Assembly: GCA_964438695.1 (NCBI GenBank)
Contig: CAYTKP010000044.1
Coordinates: forward strand, 1-5,608
Direction: 5' to 3'
Length of the DNA: 5,608 nucleotides
Source of the DNA: Phoenicimicrobium sp964438695
GTDB taxonomy: Bacteria > Atribacterota > Phoenicimicrobiia > Phoenicimicrobiales > Phoenicimicrobiaceae
This document shows, in pieces, positions 1-5,608 of this stretch. Position 1 is the first letter of the stretch, and each line of letters opens with the position of its first letter. Both the position numbers and the translations under genes were made by a program. The notes under the pieces were generated by a model that saw only the letters and a program-made list of their open reading frames with translations, was not told the DNA's origin and searched no databases.

Positions 1-2
1 CT

Positions 3-1331
3 TTGGGATTAAATATTATCCTGGATAATGATATCTGTAAAGACCTTAATCTTTCTTTGCCTACTCTTTCTTCAACTGGGAGTTTAAAATTAGGGAAAGT
101 AAATTTTGCCCCCGCAGAATTTTTTCTCAATCTCCCATTTGAAGAATATAAATATCTTTCTCAGAAAGTTACCACCAAACTTACCCAGGATATCATCCAT
201 AGGCTCAAACTATTAGAAGCAGAGAACAAAGATATTCTAAATAATTTTAAAAATTTTTCTCAATGTCTGGAAGATTCTTTTTACCTCTGCAACCAAAATT
301 ATCCAAAAGCCAACTTGGGAGAATTTCTTGGCTTAGCTCGCCGCCTTTACGAAAAAGAAATTCATCCAACTTATCTGGAAATTCCTTTTTCTAAAATCTG
401 TGATGATAATGAATTTCTCTCCTTCTTTTTAGAAATTATTAAAGATATTAGGTTTTTTTCTAAAATTTACAATAAAAAATTGGATGAATACAGAAAATTA
501 TTTAAAATCAGAAATCAGGCACAACCCTTACCCAATTTAATTATTAAGAAAAATCTTATTGAGACCCCTTTCTGGATTTGGAGAGAGGGAGAACAGAGGA
601 GAAAAATTTTTATCTTAAGAAAGGAAGAAGGGAATTATCTTTACAATGATTCTTATGGCAAAATATTTTTTATAAAAAAAGAGAGTTTAAAATCTCCATC
701 TTTATTAAAAGCTTTCCTTAAAGAAAAGAAATTAAAGATAAGACCCAAAGCACTTTTATTAACTTTATACAATCGTCTATTTATCTCTGACCTTTTCATT
801 CATGGGCTAGGAGGAGCAAAATATGACCTTATAACCAATGAAATTATCAGAGAATTTTTTAAAGTGGAACCTCCTCACTTTTTGACAATTTCCTGTACTT
901 TATATCTCGATTTTAAATCCTCCCCTGCATCATCTGATACACAAATATCTACTCTGAAGAATAAATTAAGGGATTTGGAATTTAATCCAGAAAGATATAT
1001 TGAGAACCTTCCTTTAACTAAAAAAGAGAGAAACCAAATCAATAAGATGGCGGAGAAAAAAGCCCAACTAATCAAAAATATTAAAGAAATTTCTTCACCT
1101 ATCGAAAAACGGAAAATTTCTGAAGAGATTAAAGCTATAAACAATTTTATAGAAGAAAAAGTAAAACCTTTAAAAGGTGAGTTAAATAAAAAGTTAGAAG
1201 ATGAAGAAGAAAAGATAAAACAATCTAAAGTATACAGCTTTAGAGAATTCCCCTATTTTTTCTTTGCCGCCAGGACAGTTCAAAATCTCTTAAAAAACAA
1301 CTCTCTATCCCCCACCGATAATCGGGAATAG
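3..1331 (+). CDS. Conserved uncharacterised protein with HGxGGAKYD motif and C-terminal coiled coil (5' end probably cut by window edge)
   Basis: The reading frame is open from the window edge to TAG at 1329-1331 (442 residues). The first possible start is a TTG at position 3 with no visible ribosome site, so the true N-terminus probably lies outside. Recognisable parts: a hydrophobic segment at residues 246-264 leading into FIHGLGGAKYD (265-275), then TNEIIREFF and VEPP (to about 291); a LRDLEFNPER segment (322-331); a Lys/Glu-rich, probably coiled-coil stretch at about 335-410; and a closing FREFPYFFFAAR segment (413-424). From memory, the HGxGGAKYD...IIRxFFxxEPP pattern matches long hypothetical proteins of planctomycetes and related phyla, whose function I do not know. 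The C-terminal coiled coil distantly recalls bacillithiol-synthesis protein BshC, but I see no shared catalytic motif and treat that as speculation. No signal peptide or membrane anchor is visible in the part present. The gene ends inside the convergent MoaD-like gene. Confidence 0.75.
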   Translation: MGLNIILDNDICKDLNLSLPTLSSTGSLKLGKVNFAPAEFFLNLPFEEYKYLSQKVTTKLTQDIIHRLKLLEAENKDILNNFKNFSQCLEDSFYLCNQNYPKANLGEFLGLARRLYEKEIHPTYLEIPFSKICDDNEFLSFFLEIIKDIRFFSKIYNKKLDEYRKLFKIRNQAQPLPNLIIKKNLIETPFWIWREGEQRRKIFILRKEEGNYLYNDSYGKIFFIKKESLKSPSLLKAFLKEKKLKIRPKALLLTLYNRLFISDLFIHGLGGAKYDLITNEIIREFFKVEPPHFLTISCTLYLDFKSSPASSDTQISTLKNKLRDLEFNPERYIENLPLTKKERNQINKMAEKKAQLIKNIKEISSPIEKRKISEEIKAINNFIEEKVKPLKGELNKKLEDEEEKIKQSKVYSFREFPYFFFAARTVQNLLKNNSLSPTDNRE

Positions 1332-1535
1332 CTTAATCTCGGCAGATTCAGTAAGTAGATAATCTTCTCTTACAATTTTATCTCCTGTTTTGATAAAAAA
1401 CACATCAGCTGGAGAGATTTTAGCATCTTTTAATACTTGACGGGTAGTTACTGGTTTGAGATAGTGTAATTCTATAGGGCCAGAAGAATATTTATGCTTT
1501 AAATAGTCTTCCAATAACAAGGTTACTTTTATCAT
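1305..1535 (-). CDS. MoaD/ThiS-like sulfur-carrier protein paired with AOR
   Basis: This 76-residue protein has the size and pattern of a beta-grasp (ubiquitin-like) sulfur carrier: an opening strand MIKVTLLLEDYL, a central TTRQVLKDAKIS helix, the VFFIKTGDKIVREDYLL segment, and the family-typical end EIKLFPIIGGG. In the family, the C-terminal Gly-Gly is adenylated by a MoeB/ThiF-type enzyme, converted to a thiocarboxylate, and donates sulfur; for MoaD this makes the dithiolene of molybdopterin/tungstopterin. Its start ATG (1533-1535) overlaps the AOR stop as ATGA, and its ribosome site lies inside the last AOR codons, so the two are translationally coupled. That makes a role in the AOR tungsten cofactor most likely, although a ThiS-like role cannot be excluded from sequence alone. 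No MoaE, MoeB or other cofactor genes are in the window. The end of the gene overlaps a convergent gene by 27 bases. Confidence 0.88.
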   Translation of the reverse strand: MIKVTLLLEDYLKHKYSSGPIELHYLKPVTTRQVLKDAKISPADVFFIKTGDKIVREDYLLTESAEIKLFPIIGGG

Positions 1536-3433
1536 TTTACCTCCTTAATCAGCCAATTCAGCCCTAACTCAATCAGTTTAGCCGGAGTAGGAATTCCGGT
1601 GTCCGGATTCCAACCCATCAGTTGGTAGCGCATTCTAAGAGCTTTCTGGAAATTTTCTTTATTGATAGCGAATTTCCCATCCAAAGGACCATCTTTAAAG
1701 TTATGATAGAAGACTTCAGGTAAAGTATCATCTTTGGAGGTAAATCCTTCTCGAGAATTAAAGATACGGGCCATATTGATAGAGCGTTCTCCTAATTTCA
1801 TCAACTCAAACCAGGTGGTCTTCCAGCCGGTGGTAGAACGAATAATTTCAAGGAGTTCTTCCATAGTTCCTACACTTCGGGGGACATAACCAAAATCACA
1901 GACTCCTAAGATATCAAATACGGTCCAGTAGATATCTAACAATTTAAAGAGAGCTACCTTCTTCTCTCCTAGATCAGTAGGAGATACCGGTTCCAAGATA
2001 CCCAGTCCTTTCATCTCTTTTACCCCTACTGAATCTTGATCTTTAAAGAAGGGGTCATGGGCGGCCTTCATATGGTCTGCTCCGTAGTCAGAAAGGGCAT
2101 ATTGAAGGCCTACTCCGGTCTTAAGGCGGGGGTCATGCATGGGGATCTCTTGTCTTTTTACCTGGTGGATAAACTTCTCTGAACCATTACCGATCTTCCG
2201 AGAGGCTAAATAAGATCCTTCAGCTAAGAGGTCTCCCAATCCCTCTCGGCGAGCAATCTTGTCAATTAGAATAAGGAGGGCTTCTTTGTTACCAAAGGTA
2301 AGTTCTAGCCCATCGGTATCTTCTTTAGTAAGAATTCTTTCTTCATAACACTGCATAGCAAAGGCAATAACCATACCAGTAGAGATGGTATCCATAGTAT
2401 ATCTATTACAGAGTTCATTGGCTTTGGCTATATACTTCAGGTCGGAAATACCACAGATAGAACCTAAAGAGGCAATAGTTTCATATTCTGGCCCTCCATA
2501 GGTGGGATCGACTTTAAGGTCTGGTTCATTTACTTCTACTACTCGTTTACAGCGGATGGGACAGGCATAACAGCCTTTAATCTCTTTTAAGATGGTTTTA
2601 TTATAAGTCTCAGCAGTCAAATTTTCTCCTTCTTTAAAGTAACCAGTAGTCCAATTGTAAGAGGGAAGACAGCCTGCTTCGTAGAAAGGGCGAACTGTTG
2701 CGGGGGTACCTAAGCTTCTAAGATCTCTGCTTAAAGGATTATCCATAATCCTTTGGCTAATCTCTTTAGTTATCTGATTCATCCTTTCTTTATTGTAAAG
2801 TTCTATCGGCTTAGTCCCTCTTACGGCAATAGCTTTTAGTTTTTTCGAACCCATCACTGCCCCTAGGCCATTTCTACCATTAAAGTGTTTTAATTCATTG
2901 ACAATATTGGCAAAACGAACTTGATTTTCTCCAGCAGGACCAATCTGGGCAATCCTGATCTTATCATCAGCTAATTCTTCTCTGATTATCCTCTGGGTTT
3001 CTCCGGTATCTTTCTCCCAGAGGTGAGTAGCATCTTTTATTTCTACCTTGCCATCTTTAATCCAAAGATATACAGGAGTAGAAGAGGCACCTTTTATGAT
3101 AAGAGCATCAAAACCAGCTTTCTTTAGCTCTGGTCCCCACCAGCCTCCGGCTTCCGCTTCTCCTTCAGCTCCGGTTAGAGGGGATTTGGCACAGACAGTG
3201 TAACGGGGCATAGCCGGGGCAGGGGTGCCAGTCAGAATACCAGGGGCAAAGATAAGCAAGTTATCGGGAGATAGGGGATCAGTATGAGCTTTCATCTCTC
3301 TTAACATATAATACAAAGCTAAAGCCCGCCCTCCCCAGTAAGTACGGTAAAAATTTTCATCAGGATTTTCTATCCAAAATTTCTTTGAACTTAGATCTAG
3401 GTATAAGATATTTCCGGTATAGGCGTATGGCAT
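1532..3433 (-). CDS. aor: Tungsten-containing aldehyde:ferredoxin oxidoreductase family protein
   Basis: This 633-residue enzyme belongs to the AOR family, cytoplasmic tungsten-bis-pterin, 4Fe-4S enzymes that typically oxidise aldehydes to acids with ferredoxin as acceptor. Visible marks in order: YTGNILYLDLSS (5-16) and GGRALA (34-39) at the N-terminus; AGGWWGPELKKAGFDALIIKG (95-115), GRNGLGAVMGSKKLKAIAVRG (186-206), both typical pterin-domain signatures; the cluster ligands CxxCxxxC at C288, C291, C295, with C512 (GVCDFG) as the likely fourth; the GGPEYE acid cluster (313-318); and GADH with H454, corresponding to the glutamate and histidine proposed as catalytic in Pyrococcus AOR. The ending GIPTPAKLIELGL is also typical. 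I chose the ATG at 3431-3433 because AAGGAG stands 8 bases before it and family proteins start close to YTG; an in-frame ATG at 3484 would add 17 unrelated residues. The exact substrate class (AOR, FOR, GAPOR, BamB-like or other) cannot be assigned. No separate ferredoxin subunit is adjacent. Confidence 0.96.
   Translation of the reverse strand: MPYAYTGNILYLDLSSKKFWIENPDENFYRTYWGGRALALYYMLREMKAHTDPLSPDNLLIFAPGILTGTPAPAMPRYTVCAKSPLTGAEGEAEAGGWWGPELKKAGFDALIIKGASSTPVYLWIKDGKVEIKDATHLWEKDTGETQRIIREELADDKIRIAQIGPAGENQVRFANIVNELKHFNGRNGLGAVMGSKKLKAIAVRGTKPIELYNKERMNQITKEISQRIMDNPLSRDLRSLGTPATVRPFYEAGCLPSYNWTTGYFKEGENLTAETYNKTILKEIKGCYACPIRCKRVVEVNEPDLKVDPTYGGPEYETIASLGSICGISDLKYIAKANELCNRYTMDTISTGMVIAFAMQCYEERILTKEDTDGLELTFGNKEALLILIDKIARREGLGDLLAEGSYLASRKIGNGSEKFIHQVKRQEIPMHDPRLKTGVGLQYALSDYGADHMKAAHDPFFKDQDSVGVKEMKGLGILEPVSPTDLGEKKVALFKLLDIYWTVFDILGVCDFGYVPRSVGTMEELLEIIRSTTGWKTTWFELMKLGERSINMARIFNSREGFTSKDDTLPEVFYHNFKDGPLDGKFAINKENFQKALRMRYQLMGWNPDTGIPTPAKLIELGLNWLIKEVK
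1540..1545 (-). promoter_or_regulatory. Ribosome binding site of the MoaD-like gene, inside the AOR 3' end
   Basis: On the minus strand the sequence reads AGGAGG-TAAA-ATG, a full Shine-Dalgarno core with a rather short 4-base spacer. It is formed by the last AOR codons (Lys-Glu-Val-Lys) and supports the 1535 start and coupling to AOR translation. Confidence 0.8.
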
Positions 3434-3512
3434 AGTTATTGCTCCTTCTTTATAATTTATTATCTTAATTTTTATTTTATCCAAAAAATTTATTTAAAAT
3501 CTAACTTACTAT
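3434..3512 (-). promoter_or_regulatory. AT-rich AOR leader, possible weak promoter
   Basis: These 79 bases separate the small membrane protein gene from AOR and are almost entirely A+T. GATAAT at 3464-3459 (minus strand) could be a -10 box placing a start just ahead of the ribosome site, but I see no good -35 box, and such matches are common in sequence this AT-rich. No terminator hairpin is visible here, so read-through from upstream is equally possible. Confidence 0.2.
3442..3447 (-). promoter_or_regulatory. Ribosome binding site that decides the AOR start
   Basis: The minus strand reads AAGGAG, then 8 bases, then the ATG at 3433. It is inside the longer open frame that begins at 3484, so it argues that the upstream ATG is not the start. 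Confidence 0.75.
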
Positions 3513-3776
3513 TTAATTAATATCAGTTATTATTTTATTCCTAAAATATAAGATTATATCAATAGATACTAAACAAAAATTTAGAATATACAAATAAATT
3601 ACTGAGTCAAAATTATAAATTAATTTATGCAATATCCCCGACAAATATCCCATCAATACAACTAATAAGAAAAATATGCTTTTACCCGTATTACTTCTCG
3701 ACTTATATGACTTATAAATAAAAAATGGCCAGGCTGCTCCAAAACAAACCAACATAATAACTTCAAATATACTCAT
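3513..3776 (-). CDS. Small three-helix membrane protein, SemiSWEET/PQ-loop-like
   Basis: This 87-residue protein has three hydrophobic segments at about residues 4-21, 34-53 and 59-78, separated by a basic loop (KSYKSRSNTGKS, 22-33) and a short acidic turn (D57). Size, three-helix layout, Pro17 in helix 1 where the PQ motif would lie, the small-residue/Gly-Lys-Ser loop, and Asn66 in helix 3 all parallel bacterial SemiSWEETs, which dimerise into small sugar transporters. The glutamine of the PQ motif is replaced by Phe18 (AWPFF). From memory, similar 'hypothetical membrane proteins' with an FGAAWPF start occur in Firmicutes and other anaerobes with no assigned substrate. The start ATG (3774-3776) has AGAGGA 8 bases upstream. 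My count over 3541-3780 gives 25% G+C, much lower than AOR next door. A transporter role is inference only. Confidence 0.75.
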   Translation of the reverse strand: MSIFEVIMLVCFGAAWPFFIYKSYKSRSNTGKSIFFLLVVLMGYLSGILHKLIYNFDSVIYLYILNFCLVSIDIILYFRNKIITDIN

Positions 3777-3784
3777 TTAGTTTA

Positions 3785-3790
3785 TCCTCT
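3785..3790 (-). promoter_or_regulatory. Ribosome binding site of the small membrane protein
   Basis: The minus strand reads AGAGGA followed by 8 bases and the ATG at 3776, a well placed Shine-Dalgarno site that supports this short gene being real. Confidence 0.65.
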
Positions 3791-3801
3791 TCTTAAGAAA
3801 A

Positions 3802-3828
3802 ATTATCACAATTACCTTGCTTTTGCAA
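3802..3828 (-). promoter_or_regulatory. Candidate extended -10 promoter for the small membrane protein gene
   Basis: On the minus strand TTGCAA (3828-3823) is followed after 15 bases by GATAAT (3807-3802), and the -10 is preceded by TGT, giving an extended -10 element (TGTGATAAT). A start about 7 bases downstream would leave a leader of some 20 bases holding the ribosome site. The -35 spacing is short, so the extended -10 would be the main determinant. This is a pattern match only. Confidence 0.35.
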
Positions 3829-3830
3829 GA
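3815..3830 (-). other. Short hairpin after the tRNA nucleotidyltransferase gene
   Basis: On the minus strand CTTGC-AAAA-GCAAG forms a 5-bp stem with a 4-base loop (extendable by a T-G pair), 10-25 bases past the stop at 3840. A run of five T follows only about a dozen bases later, interrupted by AATTGTGATAA, so it is not a standard intrinsic terminator. It overlaps the candidate -35 box. Confidence 0.25.
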
Positions 3831-3839
3831 TTAACTCCT

Positions 3840-5141
3840 CTATTTCTTAGCAAGTTCTAATAATATCTCCCTTTTATTAAACTCAGGCTTATCGATAACC
3901 ATATTTAAGAGTTCTTTTAGGATTTCTCCTATTACTTTCCCTTCTTGATATCCTAAATCTATTAAATCCTTACCATTTATAGCTAAATCCTTTAAGGATA
4001 GAGGAGGCCTTTCTTGTAAAACTTCTCTGATTTCTTTTTCTATTTTTTTCATCTGGCTAAGTTCATTAGCATCTTTCCTCATCCTAAAGTAGGTTTTTTT
4101 AAATTCTAAAATACTTAGAATATTCTCCTCGCCAAGCAGGGAAATAAGCCGTCTGATATTTCTTCTGGAGGAAAAATCTGCTTTCTGCCAGTCCTCCCGA
4201 ATTAGAATATTTACTCTCTTAATTAAAGAATTCTTGAATCTTAAGCGGTATAATATTTTATTGACTATTTCTTTTGTAGAATAAGAAGCTGTTAATTTCT
4301 CCACACCATAAAGTAGAATGGATAATCGAAGAATTAAGTCTGGAGGAAGATTCTCCAACATATCTAAAATATAGCTAAATGGGTCTTCCTTTTTATAATT
4401 GCTACCTTTACCATAAAATTCCCCAGCTAATTCTAACTCAGAAAAAATATGTTTTAATAGACCCGATTGCTGTAATAATTGAAAACCTCTTCTGGGGGAA
4501 TTGCTTATTAATATTTTAATTAACTCTTCCCTAATCCTCTCTACGCTGACTTTTTTAATCAACGGATTGTTTTTTTCTATCGCCCGGAGGGTAGTTTTCT
4601 CTATTTTAAAATCAAGCTCGCAAGCTAACCTAATTGCCCTTAACATTCTTAAGGGGTCCTCTTTTATTCTCTCTGCCGGGTCTTCCACCCCCCTTATTAC
4701 CTTTTGTTCGATATCCTCTAACCCGTTAAAGTAATCGATTACTTCTTCCCCTTCTCTCCAGGCTAAAGTATTGATAGTGAAATCACGGTGTTTTAAATCT
4801 TCCAATAAATTGAGCGTGCTAACCGATTTATCCTTTTTAAAAGTACTCACTTCATAATTAATATGATTTATGACTACGGTAACTGTCCCAAATTTTTTAC
4901 CCACCGGAACAACTTTATAATCTCTAAAAACCTCAACAATTTCCTCCGGTGCAGCCTTGGTAGTTATATCCCAATCATGGGCTTCTTCTCCCATTATCAG
5001 ATTGCGGATACACCCCCCTACCACTAAGGCCTCTTTCCCTGAATAATTTAATCTCCTTGTGATAAATAAAGCCCCTGGGTCTATATCTTTGGATTCTATT
5101 TTTAAATTAAGTTTCCGGTTTTTTTCTTTTTTATTCATCAT
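3840..5141 (-). CDS. cca: Class II tRNA nucleotidyltransferase (CCA- or CC-adding)
   Basis: The 433-residue protein has the class II head, neck, body and tail layout and adds nucleotides to tRNA 3' ends in the cytoplasm. Motif A is VGGCIRNLIMG...DWDITT (41-61), with metal-binding Asp56 and Asp58; motif B is HRDFTIN (118-124), where the usual first Arg of RRD is His118; motif C is DYFNGLEDI (136-144); motif D, EDPLR (161-165), is the amino-acid template that reads C and A. The tail ends in the typical LAINGKDLIDLGYQEGKVIGEIL. Two oddities: only 16 residues lie between STF (99-101) and the motif B HRD, where CCA-adding enzymes I recall have about 26, which points to a CC-adding enzyme; and the HD-type middle region (253-282) lacks its His and Asp ligands. 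GKKFGTVTV (81-89) is of the CCA type rather than proteobacterial poly(A) polymerase. Two tandem ATGs (5141, 5138) have only a weak GAG upstream. The gene is separated from neighbours by gaps of 63 and 86 bases. Confidence 0.93.
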   Translation of the reverse strand: MMNKKEKNRKLNLKIESKDIDPGALFITRRLNYSGKEALVVGGCIRNLIMGEEAHDWDITTKAAPEEIVEVFRDYKVVPVGKKFGTVTVVINHINYEVSTFKKDKSVSTLNLLEDLKHRDFTINTLAWREGEEVIDYFNGLEDIEQKVIRGVEDPAERIKEDPLRMLRAIRLACELDFKIEKTTLRAIEKNNPLIKKVSVERIREELIKILISNSPRRGFQLLQQSGLLKHIFSELELAGEFYGKGSNYKKEDPFSYILDMLENLPPDLILRLSILLYGVEKLTASYSTKEIVNKILYRLRFKNSLIKRVNILIREDWQKADFSSRRNIRRLISLLGEENILSILEFKKTYFRMRKDANELSQMKKIEKEIREVLQERPPLSLKDLAINGKDLIDLGYQEGKVIGEILKELLNMVIDKPEFNKREILLELAKK

Positions 5142-5188
5142 AAATTTTAAAACTCTATTGATAAATGCTAACCTAAGTTATATTAAGC

Positions 5189-5216
5189 AATATCTATTTT
5201 ACTTATTATTTTTCAA
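5189..5216 (-). promoter_or_regulatory. Weak candidate promoter for the tRNA nucleotidyltransferase
   Basis: In the 86-base gap upstream of the gene the minus strand has TTGAAA (5216-5211), 16 bases, then GATATT (5194-5189), about 47 bases before the start codon. The -10 match is only partial and the gap is very AT-rich, so this may be chance. I see no terminator after the upstream PgsW-like gene, so co-transcription is possible. Confidence 0.22.
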
Positions 5217-5227
5217 GTTTAGTAAAT

Positions 5228-5608
5228 TCAGCCTTGTCTTAGCTTTTTCATAAATGGGTAACCTAATCCATTCTTTAATGCCCAGAATAGATAAAGGAAT
5301 TCTATTCCAATTACTAGAATAATAATGAGTCTGCTATATACAATTTGAAGATACACTCTCCCTTCTCCTATTTCTGGTAATGGAATGGGGTCAATCGGTA
5401 ATCCATTTTTTATCGCCAAATCTTTTATATTTAATAAATGGATAACAGGAATCCCTATAATTTGGTACTCAAAAATCAACCCTCGTTCTGAATGATCGGG
5501 AGCTTTTGGACCATTAGTTATTAACCCATTAGGATAAGTGATTGAAGCAGGTGTATTACCATAGTTTGCTGTAGCTCCCCCGATATTTACAAAAGCTTTA
5601 ATGGGTCG
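5228..5608 (-). CDS. pgsW: PgsW-like poly-gamma-glutamate system protein, C-terminal 126 residues (cut by right window edge)
   Basis: The minus-strand frame is open from the window edge to TGA at 5228-5230. A TTG at 5479 is not the start: conserved sequence continues upstream to the edge. Translating it gives RPIKAFVNIGGATANYG (visible residues 1-17), a PDHSERGLIF stretch (37-46), then IGIPVIHLLNIKDLA (51-65) and NGLPIDPIPLPEIGEG (68-83), followed by a hydrophobic, probably membrane-spanning helix (about 94-111) and a basic tail KKLRQG. I recognise the FVNIGG / GxPVIHLLNI / GLPxDPIPLPxxG combination as the family named poly-gamma-glutamate system protein (PgsW), found near capsule genes pgsB/capB and pgsC/capC. 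The biochemical role of PgsW is not well defined. The partners would lie to the right of the window. The identification is from memory of motifs, hence not certain. Confidence 0.75.
   Translation of the reverse strand, partial: RPIKAFVNIGGATANYGNTPASITYPNGLITNGPKAPDHSERGLIFEYQIIGIPVIHLLNIKDLAIKNGLPIDPIPLPEIGEGRVYLQIVYSRLIIILVIGIEFLYLFWALKNGLGYPFMKKLRQG

Noticed and set aside
875..1144. Minus-strand open frame of 89 codons opposite the plus-strand gene
   Set aside because: It is fully antisense to the coiled-coil region of a longer gene with recognisable motifs and has no family features of its own.
1315..1325. CCGATAATCGG inverted repeat at the convergent junction as a bidirectional terminator
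   Set aside because: At most four base pairs with a three-base loop, no T-tract on either side, and it is explained by the overlapping coding sequence.
3434..3484. N-terminal extension of AOR starting at an ATG at 3484
   Set aside because: The 17 extra residues are Lys/Ile-rich and unlike the family, and a good AAGGAG site sits in front of the ATG at 3433.
3790..3799. Perfect palindrome TTCTTAAGAA as an operator
   Set aside because: Ten bases of AT-rich palindrome partly overlapping the ribosome site can arise by chance, and there is no second copy or regulator gene nearby.
4501..4734. Plus-strand open frame of 77 codons
   Set aside because: It lies antisense inside the tRNA nucleotidyltransferase, over conserved motifs C and D; low-complexity Ser/Leu/Ile translation typical of a shadow frame.
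5059..5253. Plus-strand open frame of 64 codons
   Set aside because: It is antisense to the start of the tRNA nucleotidyltransferase and runs through the AT-rich gap; Phe/Leu-rich with no ribosome site or motif.
5477..5479. TTG start giving an 83-residue protein at the right edge
   Set aside because: The frame stays open to the window edge and the upstream translation contains conserved family motifs (FVNIGG), so the gene is a truncated longer one.

Overview
The window looks like a piece of a low-G+C chromosome from an anaerobic bacterium. A bacterial-type (class II) tRNA nucleotidyltransferase and clear Shine-Dalgarno sites argue for Bacteria. A tungsten-type aldehyde:ferredoxin oxidoreductase (AOR) argues for an anaerobic, ferredoxin-based metabolism. 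I cannot fix the phylum. There are no RNA genes, insertion sequences, CRISPR arrays or phage genes that I can see.

Layout, left to right. Positions 3-1331 (+) encode an uncharacterised protein, probably cut at its N-terminus by the window edge, with an HGxGGAKYD motif and a C-terminal coiled coil. It converges on, and overlaps by 27 bases, a leftward block on the minus strand. Read in the direction of transcription from the right edge, that block is: the C-terminal part of a PgsW-like poly-gamma-glutamate system protein (5608-5228); a class II tRNA nucleotidyltransferase (5141-3840); a very AT-rich small three-helix membrane protein resembling a SemiSWEET/PQ-loop protein (3776-3513); an AOR-family tungsten enzyme (3433-1532); and a MoaD/ThiS-like protein ending in Gly-Gly-Gly (1535-1305).

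The AOR and MoaD-like genes share an ATGA stop/start overlap and surely form a translationally coupled pair: the enzyme needs a tungsten-bis-pterin cofactor, and MoaD-type proteins carry the sulfur for the pterin dithiolene. The other minus-strand genes are separated by 60-90 base AT-rich gaps and have no obvious functional link to AOR, so they are probably ordinary neighbours rather than one pathway.

The most interesting point is the tRNA nucleotidyltransferase. The flexible loop between motifs A and B looks about ten residues short, the hallmark described for CC-adding (not CCA-adding) enzymes, and its HD-domain metal ligands are missing. If right, this organism should encode a separate A-adding partner elsewhere. 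I did not find a convincing new multi-gene system; most of the window is ordinary housekeeping and metabolic sequence.
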